64,000 bases of DNA from Myxococcota bacterium (lineage in GTDB: Bacteria > Myxococcota > B64-G9), in contig JAKLGA010000019.1 of assembly GCA_022710975.1 (NCBI GenBank), forward strand, positions 62,001-126,000, written 5' to 3'. The first letter of the stretch is position 1, and each line of letters begins with the position of its first letter. This document shows positions 7,849-19,024 of the stretch, piece after piece. The translations under genes were made by a program, and so were the position numbers. The notes below the pieces were generated by a model, which was not told where the DNA came from, did no database searches, and worked only from the letters and a program-made list of their open reading frames with translations.

Positions 7849-9203
7849 GGTTCCGCAGCCTCGCCCGGCTGGTGCGCCAGAACGTCCGCCGCAACTTCAA
7901 GAACCTGGCCTTCTCGGCCGTGGGCATCGTGGTCGGCATCGCCAGCTTCTTCTTCTTCCTGTCGCTCGGCGCCGGGGTCAAGGACGTGGTGGCCACCGAG
8001 ATCTTCCCCATGGACGCCAACCGCATCATGGTGGTGCCGCGCACGGCCCAGTTCGGGGCCCTGGCGGGCGGACGGCAGCTCGACGACGGCGCGCTGGCCG
8101 AGCTCGAGCGGCTGCCGGGCGTGCAGGCCGTCTACCCGCGCCTGCCGCTGCGCTTCCTGGCCACCACCGCCGTGGACGGCCGCGAGATCTCGCCGGCCAC
8201 CCTGGCGCTCCTGGAGAAGGTGCCGGGCCTCTCGCCCGGCGCGGTGCGGGCGGTGCGCGACGTGCGCCTGTGGCTGGAGATCATGGGCAACGGCATCGAC
8301 CCCCGCCTCGTCCAGCCCGACCTGGTGGCGGGCGAGTTCCGCGATCCGGGCGAGGGCGGCGGGCCGATCCCGGTGCTGCTGTCCGAGCGTATGGTCGAGA
8401 TCTACAACGCCTCGTTCGCCGAGGCGCGCGGGCTGCCCAAGGTGGACCGCCGGCTGCTGCCCTTCCTGCCGGCCCTGCCGCTGACCCTCAACCACTCGTT
8501 CATCTCGCGGCAGACGGCGGGCCCGAGCCTGCGCACCCAGATGAAGGTCGTGGGCCTGAGCCGGCACGCGCTCATGGGCGGGGTCACCGTCCCGCTGGAG
8601 ACGGCCCGGCGCACCAACCGCCTGTTCGTGGGCGAGGAGGCGGCCCACCAGTACGACGCGGCCATCGTCGAGGTCGTGTCCTCCGACCTGCTGAGCCCCG
8701 TCCAGGAGGCGGTCGGCGCGCTGGGCTTCGATCTCGATGTCAGCGAGAAGCGCATGGCCGAGAGCGTGGGCCTGGCGGTCATGCTGGTCACCCTGGGCTT
8801 CAGCCTGATCAGCCTGATCATCGTGGGCATCGCCGCCGTCAACATCGCGCACACCTTCTTCATGGTCATCTCCGAGCGCAAGCGGGAGCTGGGGCTGCTG
8901 CGCGCGCTCGGCGCCAGCCGGGCCGATCTGCGCGGCATCATCCTGGGCGAGGCGAGCGTGATCGGCGTGGTGGGCGGCGGCCTCGGGCTGCTGTTCGGCC
9001 TGGGCGCCTGCGGCCTGGTCGACGTCCTGATCAACCGGGTGCTGCCCGACTTCCCCTTCAAGCCCGACAGCCTGTTCCGCTACCCCTGGTGGCTGTTCGT
9101 GGGCTCGCTGCTGTTCGCGGTGCTGTTCTGCTGGCTCGGGGCCCTGTGGCCGGCCAACCGGGCCGCCCGCCTCGATCCCGCCTCCGCGCTCACGGCGCGC
9201 TGA
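7845..9203 (+). CDS. ABC transporter permease, FtsX/MacB family
   Basis: 452 aa. The topology is that of MacB/LolC permeases: one N-terminal helix (FSAVGIVVGIASFFFFLSL), a large periplasmic domain (about residues 45-300), then three C-terminal helices (LAVMLVTLGFSLISLIIVG, IIGVVGGGLGLLFGLGACG region, LFVGSLLFAVLFCWLG) and the family ending NRAARLDPASAL. It is coupled to the ATPase by a 4-nt ATGA overlap. No membrane-fusion partner (MacA) is present; the lipoprotein at the head of the operon occupies that place. Substrate unknown. Confidence 0.88.
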   Translation: MRFRSLARLVRQNVRRNFKNLAFSAVGIVVGIASFFFFLSLGAGVKDVVATEIFPMDANRIMVVPRTAQFGALAGGRQLDDGALAELERLPGVQAVYPRLPLRFLATTAVDGREISPATLALLEKVPGLSPGAVRAVRDVRLWLEIMGNGIDPRLVQPDLVAGEFRDPGEGGGPIPVLLSERMVEIYNASFAEARGLPKVDRRLLPFLPALPLTLNHSFISRQTAGPSLRTQMKVVGLSRHALMGGVTVPLETARRTNRLFVGEEAAHQYDAAIVEVVSSDLLSPVQEAVGALGFDLDVSEKRMAESVGLAVMLVTLGFSLISLIIVGIAAVNIAHTFFMVISERKRELGLLRALGASRADLRGIILGEASVIGVVGGGLGLLFGLGACGLVDVLINRVLPDFPFKPDSLFRYPWWLFVGSLLFAVLFCWLGALWPANRAARLDPASALTAR

Positions 9204-9232
9204 TCCCGGCCGGCCCGGCCTCCGTAAAACAT

Positions 9233-9261
9233 TTGACTCCCGTGGGGTTCCTTGGAATCAT
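9233..9261 (+). promoter_or_regulatory. Possible promoter of the PEGA kinase
   Basis: -35 TTGACT (9233-9238), 17-nt spacer, -10 AATCAT (9256-9261; 4 of 6 consensus). It places the transcript start near 9268 and supports the downstream TTG start at 9315 over starts at 9252 or 9264. Confidence 0.45.
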
Positions 9262-9314
9262 TCATGATTGCCTGGGATCCGTGCGCGCCACGCCGGCCCG
9301 CGGCTAGGAAAACG

Positions 9315-12218
<2,904 letters not shown>

Positions 12219-12249
12219 GGTGGGCCGCGAGGCGCCGGCGGATCTCGCC

Positions 12250-12265
12250 CGGGCCACCCGGCCCG
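12250..12265. terminator. Short GC hairpin between convergent genes
   Basis: CGGGCC-ACCC-GGCCCG forms a 6-bp stem with a 4-nt loop in the 73-bp gap between the convergent kinase and PEGA-protein genes. There is no T-tract, so a terminator role is only possible. Confidence 0.3.
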
Positions 12266-12291
12266 CGGCCTCGCTGCGGCGGGGGTGACGG

Positions 12292-13779
12292 CTACCAGTC
12301 CTCGGTGCCGTCGGTGTCGTCCAGGGGGTCGTCGCTGTCCGAGTTCTGCTTCTTGCCCTCTTCGCGGGCGAAGTCGTCGCGGTGCTCCCGGCGGGTGTCG
12401 CTCTCGTCCCGGTTCCATTCCTCGGTGCCCTGGCGGCTGGCCAGCGGATCGCCCTTCTCGCGGTAGTCCCTGAGCGCCTTCAGGCTCTTCTCGAGGAAGC
12501 GCTGGGAGAACCGGCGCACCTCCTCCTCCTGGCCATAGTCACCGCCCTCCAGCGTCAGCTTCTCCTCGAACAACGACTCGGCCCGGGCCAGGTCGACCAT
12601 GAACAGGCGCAAGGTCACGTCGGGATCCTCGTGGTAGAGCTGGCCCAGGATGACCCAGTCCATGCCCACCGCTTGTCCCAGGCTGAGCACCTCGCCCCGG
12701 GCGTTGCCGTCGCCGGCGTTCTTGCAGGCGCGCTCCACCAGCTTGAGGAAGCCGCCCCCGGCCTTGCCCTGCTCCAGCTTCTCGTTGAGCGAGGTGAGCT
12801 CGCCCGCCTCGACCGTGACCACCTTGCCGAAGCTGACGTAGCCGGGCTGCTGGACCACCACCAGGTGCCGCCCGGCGATCAGCCCGTCCAGGCTGTCGGG
12901 CGTCACGCCGCGCAGCGTCCCGTCCAGGTACAGGCTGCCGCCCGGGGGGTTGGTCTTCACCGACAGGCTGCCCCGCGGCTGGCTGTCGAGCGATTCACGC
13001 ACCTTGTTCAGCTGCTCGACCACGAAGGCCTCGTAGTTGGCCTTGGGCAGCGACATGTGCGGATCCATGATCAGCAAGTCCAGGAAGGCGGCCTGGGCCT
13101 TGGCCTGATCGCCCTGCATGGCCGAGGCGACCGCGAGGAGCAGCAGCGCCTCCTTGTAGCGCTCGATCGGCTCCAGGTAACCGCCCATCTTCTCGAAGGC
13201 GTCGCGGGCCAGCCGCGCGTTCTCCTCGACCTTGGGGTACTCCATCTCCAGGAAAGCGGCCTTGGCCGTCTTGAGCGCCTCGCGGGCCTCGTTCTGGAAC
13301 TCGCGCGTCTTGGCCGGCGGCTCGGCCTTCAGCCGGTCGCCCAGGTCGAGCAGGGTGACGCCCTTCATCCCGCGCATGACCCCCCGCACGACGTTGGTGA
13401 TCTGGCCCGCCTGATGCCTGAGATCGTCGCTCGCGCCGGCCACGAAGGCCTGGGCGCGGTTGGGGTCATTGGGCTTCGAGTCCTTGGCCCGATCGCCGCC
13501 GTGCTCGTCCGCCTCCTCGCCGCCCTTGAGGGTCTTGTGCTCGATGATCGGCGGCGCGGGCTCGTCCGGCGGCGGAGCCTTCTTGGGCTTCTTGGGCTCC
13601 CGGGCCTTCCTGCGGATGACCTCCTCGTTGATCTCCTCCTCGTCGGAGAAGTCCACCTCGTCGCCGCTCTCGTCGTCCTCGGCGGCCAGCAGGATGCCCT
13701 GGGGCGCCGCGACCGGCGCGACCGGCGCGTCCGGGCCGAGCGTCCAGAGCCCCAGGCCGATCAGAATGAAAGCATGCAT
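12292..13779 (-). CDS. Exported TPR/PEGA protein (paralogue 1 of a tandem family)
   Basis: 495 aa. Signal sequence (MHAFILIGLGLWTLGPDAP), a charged acidic/Lys linker, helical repeats, one PEGA domain (TNPPGGSLYLDGTLRGVTPD, about 285-345) and a hydrophilic acidic tail (DDPLDDTDGTEDW). It shares order with the next three genes: helical repeat region, then 'PRGSLSV..TNPPGGSLYLDG', then a region with 'GMDWVILGQL'. Unlike those it lacks the C-terminal transmembrane helix and terminal Phe. Start ATG 13779 was preferred to GTG 13791 because GAGGTGG precedes it. It is the last gene of the leftward PEGA operon. Function unknown. Confidence 0.8.
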   Translation of the reverse strand: MHAFILIGLGLWTLGPDAPVAPVAAPQGILLAAEDDESGDEVDFSDEEEINEEVIRRKAREPKKPKKAPPPDEPAPPIIEHKTLKGGEEADEHGGDRAKDSKPNDPNRAQAFVAGASDDLRHQAGQITNVVRGVMRGMKGVTLLDLGDRLKAEPPAKTREFQNEAREALKTAKAAFLEMEYPKVEENARLARDAFEKMGGYLEPIERYKEALLLLAVASAMQGDQAKAQAAFLDLLIMDPHMSLPKANYEAFVVEQLNKVRESLDSQPRGSLSVKTNPPGGSLYLDGTLRGVTPDSLDGLIAGRHLVVVQQPGYVSFGKVVTVEAGELTSLNEKLEQGKAGGGFLKLVERACKNAGDGNARGEVLSLGQAVGMDWVILGQLYHEDPDVTLRLFMVDLARAESLFEEKLTLEGGDYGQEEEVRRFSQRFLEKSLKALRDYREKGDPLASRQGTEEWNRDESDTRREHRDDFAREEGKKQNSDSDDPLDDTDGTEDW

Positions 13780-13801
13780 GCTCCACCTCACCTGGCTTCG
13801 G

Positions 13802-15121
13802 TCAGAAGCTGAACACCACCTCGGCGCCGGACGGGGACGACTCCCCGGGCAGGCCCAGCGCCAGCCCGGCGGCCAGCCCGCCCACCACCACCACTCCGAT
13901 GCAGGTCCACAGCCACCAAGAGCTCCACACGCTGTCCTCGCCCTCCGGCTCCTCGGGCGCCGGCTCCACCGCCAGGTCGGCCACCGGGGGCAGCACCGGC
14001 ACGTCGTGCGCCGTCTCCGCGGAGCCGTGGGCCACGACCGTCGGCTCCTCGAGCAGGGAGGCGAGGAACAGCCCCAGCCGCTCCGCGAAGCCCTCCGGCG
14101 TCGCGTCGAGCTCCTCCACCACCTCCCTCAGCCGCAGGTGGCTCGAGCCGTCGTAGGTGAAGGCCTGCACCCGCAGGCGTGGCGCCGCGCCGCCCACCCG
14201 CAGGAAGAACAGCCGATCGGCGCCGAACCAGCCCAGCAGCTCGTCCACCACCTGCGGGTAGGTGCTCTCGGGGGCCTCGTCGCCCAGCCGCCGGACGAGC
14301 TCGCGCAGGCGCGCGCCGCTGCCCGGGATCAGGTCCAGCTCGGCCTGGTGGCGGGTCTCGGCCCGAGCGCGGACCCTCACCCAGGCCCCGTACGGACGGT
14401 ACCCCGGCCGGCGCAGCTGCACCAGGTGCGCGCCGCTCACCAGCTCCGCCACCCGGGCCGGGGCGACGCCCTGCGCCACCCCGTCCACCCACAGCTCGGC
14501 CCCGGCGGGCGAGGGCTCGATCCGCAGCGAGCCCTTCGGCGCACGCCGCACCTCCGCGGCCACCCGCCTGAACACCTCGCCCAGGTTGGGCGGGAAGACC
14601 ACCGGATCCAGCTCGGCGCGCGGGTTGCACAGCAGCAGGCGCCGGAAGGCGTCCTTGGCCTGCCGGGAGCGCTCGAGCAGCACCAGGCTCGCCCCGAGGT
14701 AGGTCAGGATCTTCTCGTAGGTGGCGCGCTCCACGGCGTCCGGCGAGGCCTCGAGGGTGGCGGCGGCCCGGCCGAGGAGCTGCGCCGCCTGCTCGAGCTC
14801 GAGGGTGTCGTAGGCGCGCTTGCCCTGGGAGAAGAGCGCCTCGGCCCGGGCGGCGGGTCCGTCGTCGGACGGCCGCGGGTCCACCACGGCCTCGAGCGGA
14901 GCGAGCCGCAGCGTCCGCTCCTGGCGCAGCTGCTCCGACAGCAGCCGGTACAGGCGGATCGCCTCGCGCTCGGCGCCGGAGTCCAGGGCCTGCACCACCA
15001 GGCTGGCGCGCGGGCGGGTGTCCGCGGCTCGTCCGGGGCCGGGCGCGAGCAGCGCGCACACCAGCGCCCCGCCCAGCCAGGGCGCTCGACGTCGCGACGC
15101 GGGGTGGCGCACGAAACTCAA
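13802..15121 (-). CDS. TPR/PEGA membrane-anchored protein (paralogue 2)
   Basis: 439 aa. Signal peptide cleaving near GPGRAADT, helical TPR-like region (FSQGKRAYDTLELEQAAQLL), the family motif LDPVVFPPNLGEVFRRV, one PEGA domain (PSPAGAELWVDGVAQGVAP), a region predicted to be alpha/beta (FGADRLFFLRV), an acidic Pro/Glu stretch, and one C-terminal transmembrane helix (LWTCIGVVVVGGLAAGLAL) followed by a short tail ending VVFSF. The TTG start (15121) has GAGAGG about 5 nt upstream. The gap to the next gene is 22 nt. I do not recognise a named family beyond PEGA. Confidence 0.82.
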   Translation of the reverse strand: MSFVRHPASRRRAPWLGGALVCALLAPGPGRAADTRPRASLVVQALDSGAEREAIRLYRLLSEQLRQERTLRLAPLEAVVDPRPSDDGPAARAEALFSQGKRAYDTLELEQAAQLLGRAAATLEASPDAVERATYEKILTYLGASLVLLERSRQAKDAFRRLLLCNPRAELDPVVFPPNLGEVFRRVAAEVRRAPKGSLRIEPSPAGAELWVDGVAQGVAPARVAELVSGAHLVQLRRPGYRPYGAWVRVRARAETRHQAELDLIPGSGARLRELVRRLGDEAPESTYPQVVDELLGWFGADRLFFLRVGGAAPRLRVQAFTYDGSSHLRLREVVEELDATPEGFAERLGLFLASLLEEPTVVAHGSAETAHDVPVLPPVADLAVEPAPEEPEGEDSVWSSWWLWTCIGVVVVGGLAAGLALGLPGESSPSGAEVVFSF

Positions 15122-15155
15122 GCTCTCCTCTCGCCGCGCGCCCGCGGGGCCATGC

Positions 15156-16532
15156 TCAGAAGGTGAACTCGATGGCGCCCTGCTCGGGCAGCGTGAAGTA
15201 CCAGATCAGCACGCCCGCGCCGGCCAGCACGGCGGCGCCGCCACCGAGGGCCAGCCAGAACCACCACTTCTCGTACACGTGCTCGCCCTCGGGCGCCTCC
15301 GGGATGCAGCGGTTCGAGCCCGTGTCGCACATCTCGCCCGAGGCGCAGTCGGAGTCCGAGTTGCAGCTCGTGGTGACCACCTTGGGCCCCTCGCTCTTGC
15401 GGCCGCCGCCCTCCTCGGGCGGAATGACGGCGCTGGCGTTGTACAGCGAGGTGAAGAAGGCGTCCGCACGGGCCAGGAAGTTCGACGCCACGATGCGGAA
15501 CCCCGCCGAGCGGAAGGCCAGCTTCTTGGCCGGGGCGTCCTGGATGAGCACGGCCTGGGCCTCGACGCTGTCGCCCCGCTGCCTCGCCTCCACCACCACC
15601 AGCCGTTCGACGCCGAGCCACTGCGCGAACTTCACCAGCTCGGCCTTGGGCTCGTCCTCGTCCAGATCGCCCAGCAGCCCCTTGATGTTCGCCTTCCAGG
15701 TGCCCGCGTTGGGGGAGTCCTTGAGCGTGGCCTCCACGGTCTCCTCGTGGGCGGCGAAGAACTCGACCCGCTGGCCCCAGGGCAGGAGGCCGTCCTTCTC
15801 CAGCTCGAGGAAGTGGTTGCCCTCGGGCACCTTCGTCAGGCTCAACGGGGTGATGCCCTTGTACACCCCGTTCAGGAAGACCTCGCAGGCGGGCGGGTTG
15901 CTCTTGAGCTGGATCGAACCCGTCGGGCCCTGGGTGACCGCGTCGCGGGACTGGTTGAAGATCTCGATCATCGAGGGCGGGAACAGCTTGGGATCGAGCG
16001 CGATGCGCTTGTCGTACATGGCGACCTCGCGGAACGCCTCGCTGCCCCGATCGGCGTCGCCGGACAGGATGTAGGCCGCGCCGAGGTACAGCAGGGTGTC
16101 CACGTACTCGCGCCCGGAGCGCAGCTGCCCGACGGCCTTGTGAAACTCCTCGCGGGCCTTGGTCAGCTTCTCCACGGCCGTGTCGAGCTCCAGGTTGTCG
16201 TACTGCTCCTTGCCCTCCGCGAGCAGCTTCTTGCCCCGCTCCAGCGCGTCCAGGCGGTTGTCCGCGGCGCCCTTGGTCAGCACGTCGCGCATCTCGATCA
16301 GGCTGAAGCCAGGCGCCCGGCGGAAGTTCTCGCGCAGCACGTGGTTCAAGATGGCGGCGGCCTTCTGCGAGAACTCGTCTGCGGGCAGCGCCAGGGCCGC
16401 CGTGCGCTTGCCCTCGCCGGCCCCGGCCCACGCCACCAACCCGTGGCCGCGACCGAGCTGGCCGCCGAAGGTCAGCGCGGTCAGCGCGGTGAAGCAGGCA
16501 GTCAGGAGGATGCCGTTGGATCGCTGACTCAT
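15156..16532 (-). CDS. TPR/PEGA membrane-anchored protein with a Cys motif (paralogue 3)
   Basis: 458 aa. N-terminal signal, helical region with KEQYDNLELDTAVEKLTKA, motif LDPKLFPPSMIEIFNQSR, PEGA unit (SNPPACEVFLNGVYKG), an alpha/beta region (LGVERLVVVEA) and a four-Cys insert CNSDSDCASGEMC...RC (about residues 395-415). This insert type is common in exported myxobacterial proteins and should be disulfide-bonded. It is followed by a transmembrane helix (WFWLALGGGAAVLAGAGVL) and the tail ending AIEFTF. ATG 16532 follows GAGGAAGGG. It is in the same operon as its paralogues. Confidence 0.82.
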   Translation of the reverse strand: MSQRSNGILLTACFTALTALTFGGQLGRGHGLVAWAGAGEGKRTAALALPADEFSQKAAAILNHVLRENFRRAPGFSLIEMRDVLTKGAADNRLDALERGKKLLAEGKEQYDNLELDTAVEKLTKAREEFHKAVGQLRSGREYVDTLLYLGAAYILSGDADRGSEAFREVAMYDKRIALDPKLFPPSMIEIFNQSRDAVTQGPTGSIQLKSNPPACEVFLNGVYKGITPLSLTKVPEGNHFLELEKDGLLPWGQRVEFFAAHEETVEATLKDSPNAGTWKANIKGLLGDLDEDEPKAELVKFAQWLGVERLVVVEARQRGDSVEAQAVLIQDAPAKKLAFRSAGFRIVASNFLARADAFFTSLYNASAVIPPEEGGGRKSEGPKVVTTSCNSDSDCASGEMCDTGSNRCIPEAPEGEHVYEKWWFWLALGGGAAVLAGAGVLIWYFTLPEQGAIEFTF

Positions 16533-16562
16533 CGTTCACCCTTCCTCGAGACGTCCGGCGTC

Positions 16563-17834
16563 TCAGAACTCCAGCACGATCTGGCTGCCAGGCCCATCGT
16601 CACCCGCGAGCAGCACCCCCAGCACGATGGCGCCGGCCACCACCACCAGGCCCGCGCCGATGCCGGTCCACACCTCCCACCGCTTCCACCAGGGGCGCTC
16701 CTGCTCCTGGAAGCGGGCCTCGTCCTGCAGCTCGACCTGCCCGGGCAGCGCCGCCTCGGGTGGGAGGGATTCTAGCACACCCCCCTCGCGAGAGAGGAGA
16801 GAAGAGAGCAGCGCCCGGAGATCGGCCGAACCGGCCGCCGGCACCGCCGCCAGGCCCGCCTGGCGCGCCCCGAGGAAACGCCCGCTGCCCACCTCCAGCC
16901 ACGCGGTCTGCAGGGCGAAGCCGGCGCCGGCCTGCGACAGCCGCCCCACCAGCACCCAGCGCAGGCCTTGCCGGGCGGCCCAGGCGGTCAGGGCCCGGGC
17001 TCCGCCGAGCGGCAGCGCGCGGACGGCCTCGTCCAGCGCGTCCGCCAGCTCCACCGCGCCCGGGGCCGGCGCGAGGCGCAGCGACCACTCGGCCCGCGCG
17101 CCGCCCTCCACCTCCACCAGGCCGCCGGCGCCCGCGTGGCCCAGGCGCCGCAGCCACACCTGGTGCGGCCCGGCCACCAGCCCGCCGACCTCGCACGGGG
17201 TCACGCCCTGGAACCGGCCGTCCACCCAGACCCGGGCCAGGTCCGGGGTGGTGAACACCGACAGGCTGCCCCGCGGCCGGGCCGCGACCCCTGCGCGCAC
17301 GGTGGAGAAGGCGTGCACCAGCTCCGGCGGGAAGGTGGCCGCATCGAGCGCGGCGCCCGGCTCGTACACCAGCGCACGGGCGAAGGTCGCCTGGCCACGG
17401 GCCGGATCGCCGCCCAGCGTCTCGACCGCGCCCAGGGTGAGCAGGCCGTCCAGGAAGGCCGGGCGCCCGCTCTGGACCAAGGTGTCGCCGGCCTGGAGCA
17501 TGAGGTCGAGTGCCTGCCGCAGGCGGGCTGCGGCGGGCTCGGGCTCCATGTCGAGGTAGGCCTCGCGGCCGGCCTCGAGCTCCTGCAGCGCCTGGCGCCA
17601 GCGCGGATCGCCCTCGGGTCGATCGAGCGGCACGAGCCGCAACCCGGGCGCCGCGGACAGGCCGGGCTCCAGTCGCTCCGCGAGCTCCTCGGCCGGCCGC
17701 CGGCTGAAGGCGTCCACGCCCAGGAGGACCAGGGCGACCGGCTCCCGCTCCGCGGCGACCGCGGCGCCGGGGGCCGGCGCGCCGCAGGCCAGGACCAGGC
17801 TCCATAGGCCCGTGATTCTTCGCCAACTCAGCAT
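16563..17834 (-). CDS. TPR/PEGA membrane-anchored protein (paralogue 4, first of operon)
   Basis: 423 aa. Signal sequence (GLWSLVLACGAPAPG), alpha/beta start (VALVLLGVDAFS), helical repeat (EAGREAYLDMEPEPAAARL), family motif LDAATFPPELVHAFSTVRAG, PEGA-like unit (TTPDLARVWVDGRFQGVTP), second alpha/beta region (QGLRWVLVGRL), transmembrane helix (IGAGLVVVAGAIVLGVLLAG) and tail ending QIVLEF. Start ATG 17834 (MLSWRRITG) leaves the signal peptide intact; codons further upstream read through the promoter region. No Shine-Dalgarno is evident, so it may be leaderless. Together the four paralogues probably form one envelope assembly (inference). Confidence 0.8.
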   Translation of the reverse strand: MLSWRRITGLWSLVLACGAPAPGAAVAAEREPVALVLLGVDAFSRRPAEELAERLEPGLSAAPGLRLVPLDRPEGDPRWRQALQELEAGREAYLDMEPEPAAARLRQALDLMLQAGDTLVQSGRPAFLDGLLTLGAVETLGGDPARGQATFARALVYEPGAALDAATFPPELVHAFSTVRAGVAARPRGSLSVFTTPDLARVWVDGRFQGVTPCEVGGLVAGPHQVWLRRLGHAGAGGLVEVEGGARAEWSLRLAPAPGAVELADALDEAVRALPLGGARALTAWAARQGLRWVLVGRLSQAGAGFALQTAWLEVGSGRFLGARQAGLAAVPAAGSADLRALLSSLLSREGGVLESLPPEAALPGQVELQDEARFQEQERPWWKRWEVWTGIGAGLVVVAGAIVLGVLLAGDDGPGSQIVLEF

Positions 17835-17844
17835 GGCAACGACG

Positions 17845-17872
17845 ATTTTTTCACGTCCAGGCCGGAAGTCAA
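17845..17872 (-). promoter_or_regulatory. Possible promoter of the PEGA operon
   Basis: Minus strand: -35 TTGACT (17872-17867), 16-nt spacer, -10 AAAAAT (17850-17845). Spacing is shorter than for other promoters here, so support is modest. It would place the transcript start about 4 nt before ATG 17834. Confidence 0.35.
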
Positions 17873-17880
17873 GCGCGTCT

Positions 17881-18903
17881 TCAGGGCGCGGCCGGCGCAA
17901 GCCACTCCACCAGCCGCGCCTCTGGCAGGCGGCCCGAGAGGACGGCGCGCAGGCTGCCTTCCAGCCGGACGCGCAACCCCTCGCGGAGACCCGGGAAACG
18001 CTGCTCCAGGGCGGCCGATAGCTGAGGTCCGGGGAGCGCGGCGGGATCCGCGGGCGCCGCGGGCAGCCGGCCGGCCAGGGCCGAGCCTGGAGCGGCCTCC
18101 AGGGCGAGCGACCAGTCGAGGGCGCCGTCGGCCAGCTCCGCCTGGAGCTCGAGCCAGGCGCACTCGGTCAGCAGCCGGACCGCGGCGTCGAACCAGGCAG
18201 ACCGGTCCGGGCTGTCCGGCCCGAGCAGGCCCCCCAGGGCGTCTGCCAGGCCCGCCCCGTCCCCGGCCCACCGGCCGAGGCCGGCCGGCGCCAGTCCCAC
18301 CCGCAGCACGGCTCCGCCCTGGGCGCGCGCGCGGGCCTCGACCTCCTCGGCCTGGGAGAGCCCCCAGGCCACCTCGGCGTCCTCCACGCCCTGGCCGAGC
18401 AGCGCCGCGGACGTCCCCCCGCGGGAGACCAGCGCGAGATCGGGCTCGTCGGCGGCGTCCCGGGCCTCCTCGTCCACGCCGGGCAGCGCCCGCGAGCCGA
18501 GGGAGTAGATGGCGTGCGGGCTGGCCGCGGCCCGGCGCACCAGGGCGCGCCCGCCCGCGCGGCTCACCACCCGACCCCGGGAGCGCATCCAGCCGAGCAG
18601 CGCCTCCGGGTCCGGCGCGGCCAGGAGCGCGAGGCTGGGGCTCTGCTCGTGGCGGGAGAGCTGCGCGAAACCGAGCAGGGTCACCAGGCCTTGGCCGGTG
18701 GGATCGCGCCAGCCCCGGGACGGCGCGAGGCCCGCGGGCCCGCCCAGCCGCGCCAGGGCCTGATCGACCTCGGGTCCGCCCGACAGGACGACCGCCAGCG
18801 CCAGGTCCGTCGGGCGCGGGGCCGAAGCCTCGGGCGCCGCCGGGCGGCAGCCCGCCAGGGCCAGCAGGCCCGCGCCGAGGATCGTGGGCAGCGAGGCTCT
18901 CAC
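17881..18903 (-). CDS. Lipoprotein of unknown function
   Basis: 340 aa. Signal peptide with lipobox LALAGC (Cys19) and then a Pro/Ala spacer. The body is Ala/Leu/Gly-rich alpha/beta sequence without catalytic motifs; it weakly recalls the lipoprotein at 5495 in style (repeated 'value over protein' domains) but I cannot align them by eye. The GTG start at 18903 lies exactly where a promoter at 18939-18910 would begin transcription, so the mRNA is probably leaderless. Divergent from the BRCT gene. Function unknown. Confidence 0.75.
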   Translation of the reverse strand: MRASLPTILGAGLLALAGCRPAAPEASAPRPTDLALAVVLSGGPEVDQALARLGGPAGLAPSRGWRDPTGQGLVTLLGFAQLSRHEQSPSLALLAAPDPEALLGWMRSRGRVVSRAGGRALVRRAAASPHAIYSLGSRALPGVDEEARDAADEPDLALVSRGGTSAALLGQGVEDAEVAWGLSQAEEVEARARAQGGAVLRVGLAPAGLGRWAGDGAGLADALGGLLGPDSPDRSAWFDAAVRLLTECAWLELQAELADGALDWSLALEAAPGSALAGRLPAAPADPAALPGPQLSAALEQRFPGLREGLRVRLEGSLRAVLSGRLPEARLVEWLAPAAP

Positions 18904-18909
18904 GCCGCC

Positions 18910-18939
18910 AGACTACCGCCGCGTGTCCGGCCCGGACAA
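18910..18939 (-). promoter_or_regulatory. Promoter giving a leaderless lipoprotein mRNA
   Basis: Minus strand: -35 TTGTCC (18939-18934), 18-nt spacer, -10 TAGTCT (18915-18910). Six bases separate the -10 from the GTG start codon at 18903, so +1 and the start codon coincide. Confidence 0.55.
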
Positions 18940-18948
18940 GCCCCCGAG

Positions 18949-18977
18949 TTGACGGATCGGCCCGGCGCGCATACATT
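18949..18977 (+). promoter_or_regulatory. Promoter of the BRCT gene
   Basis: -35 TTGACG (18949-18954), 17-nt spacer, -10 TACATT (18972-18977). Transcript start is expected near 18984, leaving a leader of about 41 nt containing GGAGG. Confidence 0.6.
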
Positions 18978-19024
18978 GATCCTGTGAGGGATCGGCAGAT
19001 GGCTCTTTGACGCGGAGGTGCCGG

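Noticed and set aside
9252-9314. Upstream starts for the PEGA kinase
   Set aside because: They fall in or just after the likely promoter; TTG 9315 has an AGGA site and meets the kinase homology at once.
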